The notes: generated by a model not told the origin, from the sequence alone. Numbered from the stretch's first letter, positions 8,990 through 17,757 are shown. The stretch: 64,000 nucleotides of DNA from Lachnospiraceae bacterium (GCA_018384375.1 JAHAYJ010000042.1:62001-126000), one strand, 5' to 3'. Numbers and translations are program-made.

Positions 8990-9018
8990 TTGCAGAATGG
9001 CTTGTTTTATGATATAAT
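8990..9018 (+). promoter_or_regulatory. Sigma-A-type promoter for the nucleoside salvage operon
   Basis: TTGCAG (8990-8995), a 17-base spacer and a perfect TATAAT (9013-9018) lie between the spoIVA terminator and the phosphorylase gene. Spacing and position make this a strong vegetative promoter candidate. Confidence 0.75.
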
Positions 9019-9063
9019 TCACGTGGTTTTTATTGATAAAACAGAAAGGTTGGGGTGGAAAAA

Positions 9064-9885
9064 ATGAATCAGGTATACCAAAAGGTTTCAGAATGCTATG
9101 ATAGCATTAAGGATAAGATTCCTTTTGTGCCAAAAGTAGCTTTGGTTCTCGGTTCCGGGCTTGGTAACTATGCAGATACCATGGAAATTAAAGCTGAAAT
9201 TTCATACAGCGAAATTAAGAATTTCCCTGTATCTACCGTCCCGGGGCATGAAGGGAAATTTATTTTCGGTTATGTCAGAAAGGTCCCTGTCGTTTGCATG
9301 AAGGGAAGAGTACATTACTATGAGGGCTATCCGATCACCGATGTTGTATTGCCCGCAAGACTGATGAAAATGATGGGTGCCGAAATCCTGTTTTTGACAA
9401 ACGCATCAGGTGGTATCAATCAGGAATTTGGTGCAGGAAGCTTTATGCTTATTACCGATCATATTTCCTGCTTTGCACCGAATCCGCTTATCGGTCAGAA
9501 TATTGATGAACTGGGATGTCGTTTCCCGGATATGAGTAAAATCTATGATCCGGAACTAAATCAGATTATTCGGGATACAGCAAAGGAGTTCGGAATTCCT
9601 TTAAAGGAAGGCGTTTATGTTCAGTTAACCGGCCCTTCCTTTGAATCACCTGCCGAAATCAGGATGCTGAAAACGCTTGGTGCAGATGCTGTAGGCATGA
9701 GCACTGTAGTGGAGGCAATTGCAGCAAATCATATGGGGATGAGAATATGCGGTATATCCTGTGTTGCAAATCTTGCTGCCGGAATGACGGATCAACCGCT
9801 TACTCATGATGAAGTTCAGGAAGCTGCCAATAAAGCGGCACCTCTTTTTCAAAAATTAATAACAGAATCCATTTCTGCATTCTGA
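9064..9885 (+). CDS. punA: Purine nucleoside phosphorylase (trimeric class)
   Basis: Cleaves purine nucleosides with phosphate to free base and (deoxy)ribose-1-phosphate. The protein has 273 residues from ATG 9064. A GTG at 9055 is in frame and has AAAGG upstream, so the start is uncertain by three codons; ATG fits the family N-terminus (MNQVYQKV). Motifs include VLGSGLGNYAD (phosphate loop), PGHEGKF, the purine-site TNASGGIN, and GADAVGMSTVVEAIAANH. It is the first gene of an operon with cytidine deaminase and an amidohydrolase, behind its own promoter. Together they route nucleosides into bases and sugar phosphates. Confidence 0.93.
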   Translation: MNQVYQKVSECYDSIKDKIPFVPKVALVLGSGLGNYADTMEIKAEISYSEIKNFPVSTVPGHEGKFIFGYVRKVPVVCMKGRVHYYEGYPITDVVLPARLMKMMGAEILFLTNASGGINQEFGAGSFMLITDHISCFAPNPLIGQNIDELGCRFPDMSKIYDPELNQIIRDTAKEFGIPLKEGVYVQLTGPSFESPAEIRMLKTLGADAVGMSTVVEAIAANHMGMRICGISCVANLAAGMTDQPLTHDEVQEAANKAAPLFQKLITESISAF

Positions 9886-9897
9886 GAAAGGAAAACT

Positions 9898-10356
9898 ATG
9901 GAACAAAATGGAGTGCTTCAGGATATTCCGGTTGCCGAAATGATTCATTCCGCCATGGAAGCAAGAAAAAAAGCGTATACGCCTTATTCCGGATATAAGG
10001 TTGGCGCAGCAGTACTGACAAATGAACTGAGAATTTATACAGGCTGTAACATTGAGAATGCTTCCTATACGCCTACCATTTGCGCAGAAAGAACTGCCAT
10101 CAGTAAAGCAGTCAGTGAAGGATGGCGTAAGCTGAAAGCAATTGCAATCGTAGGAAGTCCTGAAGGTGATGAAATCAGTCAGTTTGCCTTCCCATGTGGT
10201 GTATGCAGACAGGTTATGCGGGAATTTGCCAATCCGGAAGAATTTATCGTCATTACCGCAAAAAGCGTGCAGGACTATAAAGCATACAGGCTATGTGATC
10301 TGTTGCCGGAGGGCTTCGGTCCTGAGAATCTGAAAACGCAGGAGATAACCAGATGA
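9898..10356 (+). CDS. cdd: Cytidine deaminase
   Basis: Zinc enzyme converting cytidine and deoxycytidine to uridine forms. At 152 residues it is slightly longer than the usual 130-140 because of its N- and C-terminal extensions. The catalytic CAE motif is in PTICAERTA, and the remaining zinc cysteines are in FPCGVCRQVM. The substrate-binding GCNIENASY is intact. GAAAGGAAAA precedes the ATG, 12 bases after the phosphorylase stop. The 3' end overlaps the next start (ATGA), indicating translational coupling in a salvage operon. Confidence 0.95.
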   Translation: MEQNGVLQDIPVAEMIHSAMEARKKAYTPYSGYKVGAAVLTNELRIYTGCNIENASYTPTICAERTAISKAVSEGWRKLKAIAIVGSPEGDEISQFAFPCGVCRQVMREFANPEEFIVITAKSVQDYKAYRLCDLLPEGFGPENLKTQEITR

Positions 10357-11657
10357 ACATAAGACTTTATAATGCCAGAATTCTTACCATGGAAGAAGGT
10401 AAAGACATTTTTCTGGGAGAAATCTGGATACAAGGTGAAAAGATTATTTACGTCGGGGATGGCAGTGAAACAGATTCTATCTATGAACAGCTTGGAATTC
10501 CTTGTATAATCTGGGATAAGGAAATTGATTGCAATCAGAATCTTCTGATGCCAGGCTTTAAAAATGCACATACTCATTCCGGTATGACTCTGCTCCGTTC
10601 TTATGCAGATGATCTTCCTCTGAATGAATGGCTGAATAAGCAGATCTTTCCTGTGGAAGCAAAACTGACAGCAGAAGATATTTATGTGCTTACAAGGCTT
10701 GCTATTCTGGAATATCTGACAAGTGGGATTACAGCAGCATTTGACATGTATCTGACGCCGTTATCGATTGCGGATGCTTTTGATGATATGGGAATGCGGT
10801 GTGTACAGGTTGGAGCAGTCAACAATTTCAGTCAGTCACTTGAACTGGTAGAGGAAATGTACGAAGCTCTTAATCACAAAAGTTCTTTGCAATCCTACAT
10901 GCTTGGATTTCATGCGGAATATACTTGTTCCAAGGAACTTCTTACCGGTATTTCCGGGCTGGCGCATAAATATCATGCACCTGTGTTTACCCACCTTGCA
11001 GAGACGGAAGCTGAGGTGGCAGGATGTGTCGAACGGTACGGAATGACTCCTATGGCGTTTTTAAATTGTCTTGGGATTTTTGATTACGGTGGTGGTGGCT
11101 ACCATTGTGTGCATATGACTTCGGAGGACATTGCCTTAATGAAAATGCGTGGCCTGTATGCAGTGACAAATCCGGCTTCCAACGCTAAGCTTGCAAGCGG
11201 CATTGCACCGATCTCCGATTTCCTGAAAGCAGGAGTACCTGTAGCAATCGGTACAGATGGACCGGCAAGCAATAACTGTCTTGATATGTTTCGGGAAATG
11301 TTTCTGGTTACGGGACTTGCAAAGCTACGGGAAAAAGATGCTTCCGCAGTAGATGCAATGGAGGTCCTTAAAATGGCAACAGTGAATGGGGCTCTTGCCA
11401 TGGGACTTAAGGATGCAGATGTTCTTGCATCAGGAAAACTGGCAGATTTGATCATGATTGATCTAAATCAACCCAATATGCAGCCGATAAACAACATTCC
11501 TAAGAATCTTGTTTACAGCGGCAGTAAACAGAATGTGGTCATGACGATGATAAACGGAAAAATACTTTATGAGAAAGGAACGTTTTCTGTTTCAGAAACT
11601 CCCGAAACCATTTATCGGGAAGCAGCTGCCGTTATCGAACGCATTAGAAAAGCTTAA
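10353..11657 (+). CDS. mtaD: Amidohydrolase, MTA/S-adenosylhomocysteine deaminase-like
   Basis: A 434-residue metal-dependent amidohydrolase of the MtaD/TrzN-like group. The metal ligands are visible as NAHTHSGM (HxH), HLAETEAE, HCVHM and IGTDGPASNN, and the long SsnA/MtaD loop LPLNEWLNKQIFP is present. The family deaminates 5'-methylthioadenosine, S-adenosylhomocysteine or adenosine. In this operon (phosphorylase, cytidine deaminase) an adenine-nucleoside substrate makes sense, because deamination gives the inosine-type substrate that trimeric phosphorylases prefer. Exact specificity cannot be read from sequence. It overlaps the cdd stop by four bases and has GGAG upstream. Confidence 0.82.
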   Translation: MNIRLYNARILTMEEGKDIFLGEIWIQGEKIIYVGDGSETDSIYEQLGIPCIIWDKEIDCNQNLLMPGFKNAHTHSGMTLLRSYADDLPLNEWLNKQIFPVEAKLTAEDIYVLTRLAILEYLTSGITAAFDMYLTPLSIADAFDDMGMRCVQVGAVNNFSQSLELVEEMYEALNHKSSLQSYMLGFHAEYTCSKELLTGISGLAHKYHAPVFTHLAETEAEVAGCVERYGMTPMAFLNCLGIFDYGGGGYHCVHMTSEDIALMKMRGLYAVTNPASNAKLASGIAPISDFLKAGVPVAIGTDGPASNNCLDMFREMFLVTGLAKLREKDASAVDAMEVLKMATVNGALAMGLKDADVLASGKLADLIMIDLNQPNMQPINNIPKNLVYSGSKQNVVMTMINGKILYEKGTFSVSETPETIYREAAAVIERIRKA

Positions 11658-11693
11658 AACGAAATAATGTACAAAGGAGAGGAAAAAATTAAA

Positions 11694-13418
11694 ATGGGGA
11701 AGGTAGACAATAAGAATCAGAACAAGGTTTCACTTTTGCATTCTATCAAAACAAAAATCGTATTACTTGTCATCGTTGTTATTATTGCAACGGCAGGTAT
11801 CAATCTACTCGTCAGCGTACCGTTGATTAAAAAGAATTTTACCACATTGACACAAAACTATATGAAGGATATGGCTACCCTGGTCGGTGAGACCATTGAA
11901 ACCGAAATCGGTTATCTGGGTGCAGAGGCGGTTTTGACTCCCGAAGAACTGGCAAAGGTTGCAAAGGATATTAAGGTTTCCGGTATGGATTCCAGCTATG
12001 CATACATTGTATCAGCAGACGGTACCATGATGTATCACCCGACGCCTGAAAAAATAGGTCAACCGGTCGAAAATGATGCCGTGAAATCTTTGCTTGCAGA
12101 AATCGCAAAAGGTAATCGTCCGGAGCCGGATGTGATAACCTATTTATTTAAGGGTGTTGCCAAATATGCATCCTACTATATCGGCTCGAATATGGATTAT
12201 ATTGTGATTGTCACTGCAGATGAAAGTGAAGCTCTTTCAAGCGTCAGCATGATGATGCAGAGAACGCTTGGTGGTTCTGCGGCAGCACTTGTATTTTACA
12301 GCATTATTGGATTCCTGATTGCGGCTATTATTGTTAAACCCATTGAAAAGGCAACAAAAATGATCGTAAAGATCAGCGAGCTTGATTTTACAGATCGGGA
12401 AAATCTGCAGGCTTCACTCAACAGAAGAAAAGATGAAACCGGTGTTATGGCTAAGGCAATCGGTACGTTGAGAAAAGAATTAGCAGATGTGATCAGAAGT
12501 ATCACCGGGCAAAGTGTTGAATTGCATGATGCATCAAACGCAATGAACAATAGCGCTTATGAGACAAGCCAGTCCGTAGATCAGTTCGAAAAGGCAATCA
12601 ATGAAATTGCACAGGGTGCAACCTCCCAGGCACAGGAGACACAGACGGCAACCGAAAATGTGATTCTTATGGGCAATATGATCGAAGAAACCAACAATGA
12701 GGTGGAAAAACTTCGAAATAATGCGAGATCTATGCGTGATTCCGGTGATAAAGCACTGAATATCCTGGCAGAACTGAATAACATCAATCAAAAGACCAAA
12801 GAAGCCATTCAGACCATATACGAACAGACCAATATGACCAATGAATCTGCTCTAAAGATTAAGGAAGCAACTGATATTATCACAGATATTGCGGAAGAGA
12901 CCAATCTTTTGTCATTAAATGCTTCCATCGAAGCGGCAAGAGCAGGAGAGCAAGGAAGAGGCTTCGCCGTTGTTGCTTCCCAGATTCAGAAGCTTGCAGA
13001 GCAGTCCAATGATTCCGCAAGACAGATTGCAGATATCATTAATCTTTTGATTACTGACTCTGAAAAGACAGTCGAAACAATGGAAGATGTAAAGGCTGTC
13101 ATTGAACAGCAAAACGAGCATGTGATTAATACAGGAAAGGCTTTCATGGAAGTCAAAACGGGAATTGACAGTTCTGTTGAAAGTGTACGTGAAATTACTG
13201 CTAAGACAAAACAGCTTGATGATGCCAGAGTAAAGGTGGTTGATGTTGTCCAGAATCTGACGGCAATTGCCGAGGAAAATGCGGCAAGTACCGAGGAAAC
13301 CTCCGCATCCGCTTCTGAGGTTGGTGCAATCATGGGGACGATTTCTGACAATGCGCAGCAGCTTAACACTATTGCAGATGAGCTGAAAAACAGCATTAAA
13401 CAATTTATCACCGATTAA
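11694..13418 (+). CDS. Methyl-accepting chemotaxis protein with Cache-type sensor
   Basis: Transmembrane chemoreceptor, 574 residues from ATG 11694. AAAGGAGAGG lies 11 bases upstream of it, whereas an earlier ATG at 11667 has no SD. TM1 is near residues 25-45 and TM2 near 195-220. Between them is a roughly 150-residue extracellular Cache-like domain (AYIVSADGTMMYHPTPEKIG). A HAMP linker and a long coiled coil follow. The kinase-contact tip is NLLSLNASIEAARAGEQGRG, a normal MCP signalling hairpin. The ligand is unknown, though small organic acids or amino acids are typical for such Cache domains. No other chemotaxis gene is in the window. Confidence 0.93.
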   Translation: MGKVDNKNQNKVSLLHSIKTKIVLLVIVVIIATAGINLLVSVPLIKKNFTTLTQNYMKDMATLVGETIETEIGYLGAEAVLTPEELAKVAKDIKVSGMDSSYAYIVSADGTMMYHPTPEKIGQPVENDAVKSLLAEIAKGNRPEPDVITYLFKGVAKYASYYIGSNMDYIVIVTADESEALSSVSMMMQRTLGGSAAALVFYSIIGFLIAAIIVKPIEKATKMIVKISELDFTDRENLQASLNRRKDETGVMAKAIGTLRKELADVIRSITGQSVELHDASNAMNNSAYETSQSVDQFEKAINEIAQGATSQAQETQTATENVILMGNMIEETNNEVEKLRNNARSMRDSGDKALNILAELNNINQKTKEAIQTIYEQTNMTNESALKIKEATDIITDIAEETNLLSLNASIEAARAGEQGRGFAVVASQIQKLAEQSNDSARQIADIINLLITDSEKTVETMEDVKAVIEQQNEHVINTGKAFMEVKTGIDSSVESVREITAKTKQLDDARVKVVDVVQNLTAIAEENAASTEETSASASEVGAIMGTISDNAQQLNTIADELKNSIKQFITD

Positions 13419-13435
13419 AATTCATTGGAGTAAAT

Positions 13436-15136
13436 ATGGAATATCTGATTTTTGCGGCAGCAATGGTATGCTTTATTGTACTAATGATGCTGAAGAGTTT
13501 CTTAGATTATAAGAAGAGTGAAAAGCGTTTTGTTCAAAAATTATATAAAGAATATGGAACGCTGCCGCAAAAAGAGTATAAACCGGAGCAGTTTGAGAAC
13601 ATTTCGCATTACTTTCTGAAGCATAAAGAGGGCTATTATGTGGATGATATCACGTGGAATGATCTCAATATGGATGAAATTTTTAAGCAGCTAAACAATA
13701 CCTTCTCATCAGCTGGTGAGGAATATTTATATCATATCCTCCGAACGCCTTGTCTGGAGGAAGAGGAACTGCTGAAAAGAGAAGGGATTATCAGCTGGTT
13801 TCAGAATCACTCTGATGAAAGGGTATCATATCAATTTATATTTTCCAGGCTTGGAAAATGCGGTAAATTTTCTATTTATGACTATCTGGACTATCTGGAT
13901 CAGCTTGGAGAAAGAAGTAATTTAAAGCATTATCTTGCAATTGCCGGAATTTTGGGTTCCATTTTGCTTTTATTTGTAAATATTCCTATCGGGTTGGTGG
14001 CTCTGGTATGTATTTTAATCTACAATAATCTTTCTTATTTTAAGATTAAAAATAAGATTGATCCCTACATTACCAGTTTTGCCTACGTTTTCCGGTTATT
14101 GGATGCCGTTGGCGAATTGGTAAAAAAACGCGTGGCAATTTTGGAGGAAGAATTTGACGAGCTGATTACCTGTCATAATGCTATGACAGGATTTAGAACC
14201 GGCTCATCCCTTGTCATGTCCGGTTCGCGTATGTCAGGTTCAGGAAATCCGTTGGAAATTCTGGCAGATTTTTTGCGCATGGGTTTTCACATTGATCTGA
14301 TTAAATTTAATCAGATGCTTACGGAAGTCAGAAAACATCTGCCTGAAATTGACAGGATGATCTCTGTTCTTGGAAAGATAGAGGCGATGATTGCAATTGG
14401 ATCATACAGGAAAGCAATGTCCTGTTGTGTCCCGGAATTTACGGATGAACTTTTTATTGAGACAAATGAGATGTATCATCCTTTAATTACTCATCCGGTG
14501 AAAAATGATATCTCGACAGGCAGTAGCGTGCTGATCACCGGATCAAATGCATCCGGCAAATCCACTTTTTTAAAAACCGTGGCAATCAGCGCGATTCTGG
14601 CTCAGACAATCCACACCTGTCCCGCCGCCAGCTATAAAGCTTCTCTGTTTAGAATCTGTTCTTCCATGTCCCTTAGAGATGATGTACAGGGGGGCGACAG
14701 CTACTATATGGTTGAAATCAAGTCTCTGAAACGTATTTTAGCTATGGCCGCAGATGAAGGGGATAATCCTGTGCTTTGCTTTGTTGATGAAGTGCTGCGG
14801 GGAACGAATACGGTTGAGCGAATTGCCGCATCCACTGAAATATTGCGGAGCCTGGATAAAAAGAATTGTATTTGCTTTGCGGCAACACACGATATTGAGC
14901 TGACACATCTTCTTACGAAGAATTATGATAACTATCATTTTGAAGAAGATATAGCAGATAATGATATTTCTTTCAGCTATAAAATTATGTGTGGACGTGC
15001 AACAACCAGAAATGCCATCAGACTTCTCGGTATTATGGGATATGACAAGCAGATCATAGAAGAGGCGGAACAAATGGCAAATCATTTCATGAAAACAGGT
15101 CAGTGGCACGGGCTTGACGAACAAAAGCCAGAATGA
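13436..15136 (+). CDS. Membrane-anchored MutS-family ATPase
   Basis: A 566-residue protein combining a MutS ATPase domain with membrane helices, so not the mismatch-repair MutS encoded at 40127. A hydrophobic N-terminal segment (residues 1-20) and a second pair of helices (about 165-205, LAIAGILGSILLLFVNIPIG) flank a divergent MutS core/lever region. The C-terminal third has a P-loop (GSNASGKSTF), a Walker B (VLCFVDEVLRGTNT) and a MutS-type His loop (FAATHDIELTHLL). Mismatch-recognition and connector domains are absent. Such membrane MutS-like proteins occur in Firmicutes and Bacteroidetes without an agreed role. It follows the chemoreceptor gene by 17 bases (SD TTGGAG). Confidence 0.85.
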   Translation: MEYLIFAAAMVCFIVLMMLKSFLDYKKSEKRFVQKLYKEYGTLPQKEYKPEQFENISHYFLKHKEGYYVDDITWNDLNMDEIFKQLNNTFSSAGEEYLYHILRTPCLEEEELLKREGIISWFQNHSDERVSYQFIFSRLGKCGKFSIYDYLDYLDQLGERSNLKHYLAIAGILGSILLLFVNIPIGLVALVCILIYNNLSYFKIKNKIDPYITSFAYVFRLLDAVGELVKKRVAILEEEFDELITCHNAMTGFRTGSSLVMSGSRMSGSGNPLEILADFLRMGFHIDLIKFNQMLTEVRKHLPEIDRMISVLGKIEAMIAIGSYRKAMSCCVPEFTDELFIETNEMYHPLITHPVKNDISTGSSVLITGSNASGKSTFLKTVAISAILAQTIHTCPAASYKASLFRICSSMSLRDDVQGGDSYYMVEIKSLKRILAMAADEGDNPVLCFVDEVLRGTNTVERIAASTEILRSLDKKNCICFAATHDIELTHLLTKNYDNYHFEEDIADNDISFSYKIMCGRATTRNAIRLLGIMGYDKQIIEEAEQMANHFMKTGQWHGLDEQKPE

Positions 15137-15174
15137 TATGATGATACAAGAAATGTAAAATGTGAGGTTTGGAA

Positions 15175-15351
15175 ATGAACAATCTGATTTCGTTTGTAAA
15201 TTCTTTTTTATCTTATCTTTTAGTAATGGCAGTGATTGTAGTTCTGGCAGGAATAGCAATTTTTATTGGCATTAAACTGAGAAAGAGTAAAAATGCAAAA
15301 GCGGAACAAATGCAGAATGATTCAGAGCAGGAACTGGAGCAGAAGGCATAA
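15175..15351 (+). CDS. Small single-pass membrane protein
   Basis: 58 residues from ATG 15175 (SD GTGAGG with 7-base spacing; a TTG at 15169 is less likely). One hydrophobic helix at about residues 12-34 (LSYLLVMAVIVVLAGIAIFI) is followed by a basic stretch (KLRKSKNAK) and an acidic Gln/Glu-rich tail. The charge pattern suggests N-out, C-in topology. It lies 38 bases after the MutS-like gene and before a strong terminator, so it is probably co-transcribed. Function is unknown; similar short proteins are common in Lachnospiraceae-type genomes. Confidence 0.65.
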   Translation: MNNLISFVNSFLSYLLVMAVIVVLAGIAIFIGIKLRKSKNAKAEQMQNDSEQELEQKA

Positions 15352-15380
15352 TGAATTCTAAATCAAATTGAAGAAGTCCG

Positions 15381-15408
15381 AAAGCGCAAAGATGGCTTTG
15401 CGCTTTTT
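15381..15408 (+). terminator. Rho-independent terminator
   Basis: AAAGCGCAAAG (15381-15391) and CTTTGCGCTTT (15396-15406) form a perfect 11-bp stem with a 4-base loop, followed by T-rich sequence. It ends the chemoreceptor/MutS-like/small protein transcript. Confidence 0.9.
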
Positions 15409-15438
15409 ATATATGTCGGAAATGGAGGAGATTCTTTC

Positions 15439-16431
15439 GTGGCAAAATCTGCAAACCAGAAATTAAAGCTGATTTATCTGATTAAAATTTTAAATGAAAA
15501 GACAGATGAAAACCATTGTCTTTCTGCGCAGGAGTTGATCACGGAGCTTGCTGCTTACGGGATTTGCGCCGAGCGAAAGAGCATTTATGATGACATCGAA
15601 TGTCTGACACAGATAGGCTGTGATATTGTAAATAACAAATCCAGGACAAACGGTGGATATTATCTTGCCAGCCGTGACTTTGAATTACCGGAGTTAAAGC
15701 TTCTGGTGGACGCAGTTCAATCTTCGCGATTTATTACCCAGAAGAAATCAAGAGAACTGATTTCAAAAATCGAAAAGCTTGCAGGGCCATATGACGGGAA
15801 ACAGCTTCAACGTCAGGTATTCGTAGCAGGCAGGGTAAAAACTGAAAATGAAAGTATTTACTATAATGTAGACCGTATTCACCATGCAATCCAGGAAAAT
15901 GCGCCGATTACCTTCACATACCTGGAATGGAACGTTAAAAAGGAAATGCGCCCAAAAAGAGACGGAAAAGCATATCAGGTGAGTCCATGGGCATTAACCT
16001 GGCAGGATGAAAATTACTATCTGATAGCCTATGATGACATGGAAGAGAAAATCAAACATTTTCGCGTAGATAAAATGAATCGGATTACGGAACTGTCTGA
16101 CCAACGACGAAAGGGGATAGAGGCATTCCGCCAGTTTGACATTGCGGAATATACCAATCGTACCTTTGGTATGTTTGGTGGAGAACCGGAAACAGTGACA
16201 TTAAAGCTTCCCGCTAATATGGTTGGAATCATTCTTGATCGCTTTGGACGTGAAACTGATATCCGAATATTGGATGACGAATTTATCAGTGTGCGGGTCA
16301 AAGCAGCGGTGAGCGGTCAGTTTTTTGGTTGGATAACCGGTCTTGGGGAAAAGGTCAGCATTTTAGCACCGGAGCACGTAAAGGAAGATTACATGAAATT
16401 CCTTAAACATATTATTCAGAACTATAACTGA
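15439..16431 (+). CDS. WYL-domain transcriptional regulator (YafY-like)
   Basis: DNA-binding regulator, 330 residues, beginning at GTG 15439 with GGAGGAG upstream. Residues 1-75 form an HTH_11-type winged helix (LKLIYLIKILNEKTDENHCL, then ELAAYGICAERKSIYDDIECL). The WYL domain follows at about residues 140-215, with its signature in PWALTWQDENYYLIAYDDM, and a C-terminal WCX-like extension completes it. WYL regulators sense nucleic-acid-like or nucleotide ligands and often control DNA-damage or defence genes, but others are metabolic. It is flanked by a terminator upstream and an aminotransferase 31 bases downstream, and no target is apparent. Confidence 0.9.
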   Translation: MAKSANQKLKLIYLIKILNEKTDENHCLSAQELITELAAYGICAERKSIYDDIECLTQIGCDIVNNKSRTNGGYYLASRDFELPELKLLVDAVQSSRFITQKKSRELISKIEKLAGPYDGKQLQRQVFVAGRVKTENESIYYNVDRIHHAIQENAPITFTYLEWNVKKEMRPKRDGKAYQVSPWALTWQDENYYLIAYDDMEEKIKHFRVDKMNRITELSDQRRKGIEAFRQFDIAEYTNRTFGMFGGEPETVTLKLPANMVGIILDRFGRETDIRILDDEFISVRVKAAVSGQFFGWITGLGEKVSILAPEHVKEDYMKFLKHIIQNYN

Positions 16432-16462
16432 ATCAGGAAATGCTTCAAAATGGAGGAGAAAA

Positions 16463-17635
16463 ATGAAATTGCAGGTTGCAGACAGAATGAAGGATTATGA
16501 AGAAGGAATATTTCAAATCCTGAACGAAAAAAAGGAAGAAGTCGAGAAGAAAGGGAAAAAAGTATATAATTTATCTGTTGGAACACCTGATTTTCCTACA
16601 GATACGCATATCATGGATGCAGTGGTAAAGGCGGCACAAAATTCCGATAATTACAAATATGCTCTTAAAATGATCCCTGAACTGATGGAAGCTGTTATTG
16701 CACGCTTTCAAAAGCGCTATCATGTTACCTTAACAGATAAAGAGGTTACGGATGTATATGGTTCCCAGGAGGGAATTGCACACATTGGATTATCTTTGTG
16801 TAATCCCGGGGATATTGTTCTAGTACCGAATCCCGGATATCCCATATTTTCCATCGGTCCTTCCCTGGCGCAGGCAGATGTACGCACATATGATCTGGTA
16901 CCCGAAAACAACTATTTACCGGATTTAAATGCATTAGATGATAAGCTTCTTCAAAAAACCAGATTTATGATTGTTTCATACCCATTAAATCCGGTTTGTA
17001 AAATCGCACCTGACAGTTTTTATGAAGAACTGATTCCCTGGGCAAAAGCGCACAATATTATTATTCTTCATGATAATGCCTATTCCGATATTGTTTTTGA
17101 CGGACATATTGGGAAATCGATCCTCCAGTTTCCGGGCGCAAAAGAAGTTTGTATTGAATTTTATTCTCTTTCCAAGAGCTATAACTACACCGGTGCAAGA
17201 GTTGGGTTCCTGGTTGGAAACGAACAGCTGGTGCAGAACTTTAAAAAGCTTCGATCACAGATTGATTACGGAACCTTCCTTCCGGTACAATATGGAGCTG
17301 TTGCAGCATTGAATGGCCCTGATGACGGAATCATAAAAAGATGTGAAGAATATCAGCGGAGAAGAGATGCCCTTTGTGGAGGCTTTAGAAGCATTGGCTG
17401 GAACATTCCGGACAGCCAGGGAAGCATGTTTGCATGGGGTAAAATTCCGGATGGCTATACCGATGATGTTGCGTTTGTTATGGAACTGTTAGAGAAATCC
17501 GGTGTACTTTGTACGCCGGGAAGCAGCTTTGGCAGTCTTGGTAAGGGACATGTTCGATTTGCACTGACAATGCCTGTAGACCAGATTAGAGAGGCTGTGC
17601 AGGCAGTTGCGGAAGCCGGAATCATTAAATCATAA
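16463..17635 (+). CDS. PLP-dependent class I/II aminotransferase (DapL/AspC-like)
   Basis: Fold-type I aminotransferase of 390 residues. PLP is bound at Lys238 in SLSKSYNYTGARVGF, the Asp/Tyr pair lies in LHDNAYSDIVFDG, and the substrate-carboxylate Arg lies in GHVRFALTM. NPGYPIFSIGP is typical of the LL-diaminopimelate/aspartate/alanine aminotransferase cluster. The conserved SYPLNPVCKIA segment has Leu where relatives have Asn (NPTG). Specificity is not resolvable. SD GGAGGAG is 7 bases upstream, and it follows the WYL regulator closely and ends at a terminator, so the two are likely one transcript. Confidence 0.88.
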   Translation: MKLQVADRMKDYEEGIFQILNEKKEEVEKKGKKVYNLSVGTPDFPTDTHIMDAVVKAAQNSDNYKYALKMIPELMEAVIARFQKRYHVTLTDKEVTDVYGSQEGIAHIGLSLCNPGDIVLVPNPGYPIFSIGPSLAQADVRTYDLVPENNYLPDLNALDDKLLQKTRFMIVSYPLNPVCKIAPDSFYEELIPWAKAHNIIILHDNAYSDIVFDGHIGKSILQFPGAKEVCIEFYSLSKSYNYTGARVGFLVGNEQLVQNFKKLRSQIDYGTFLPVQYGAVAALNGPDDGIIKRCEEYQRRRDALCGGFRSIGWNIPDSQGSMFAWGKIPDGYTDDVAFVMELLEKSGVLCTPGSSFGSLGKGHVRFALTMPVDQIREAVQAVAEAGIIKS

Positions 17636-17643
17636 ACGCTTTT

Positions 17644-17686
17644 GGGCAGCACGGGAAATATCTACTAAAACTGAGCTGCCCTTTTT
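17644..17686 (+). terminator. Rho-independent terminator after the aminotransferase gene
   Basis: GGGCAGC (17644-17650) pairs with GCTGCCC (17675-17681), followed by TTTTT. The stem is short, the loop is 24 bases, and the T tract is good. Confidence 0.75.
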
Positions 17687-17710
17687 GTCTATTTTTCTCC
17701 GGATTATGAA

Positions 17711-17739
17711 TTGACATCCAGATGTAGTTTTACTATACT
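17711..17739 (+). promoter_or_regulatory. Sigma-A promoter of nrdD-nrdG-dut
   Basis: A perfect TTGACA (17711-17716), a 17-base spacer and TATACT (17734-17739) precede nrdD by about 90 bases. It is the best -35/-10 match in the window and is overlapped by candidate NrdR boxes. Confidence 0.85.
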
Positions 17740-17757
17740 TAATAATACAACATCTTG
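17718..17757 (+). promoter_or_regulatory. Pair of candidate NrdR boxes
   Basis: Two 10-base elements match the conserved core CwAnATnTwG of NrdR boxes: CCAGATGTAG (17718-17727, in the promoter spacer, one mismatch) and CAACATCTTG (17748-17757, downstream of the -10). Their centres are 30 bases apart, close to three helical turns, as is usual for NrdR tandem sites at ribonucleotide reductase genes. NrdR is an ATP/dATP-sensing repressor; its gene is not in this window. Confidence 0.65.

Noticed and set aside
13436-15136. MutS2 or a second mismatch-repair MutS
   Set aside because: No Smr domain, no mismatch-binding domain, and membrane helices are present.
14738-15259. 173-codon - strand frame at the end of the MutS-like gene
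   Set aside because: It is antisense to the ATPase motifs and crosses into the small membrane gene; no start signal.
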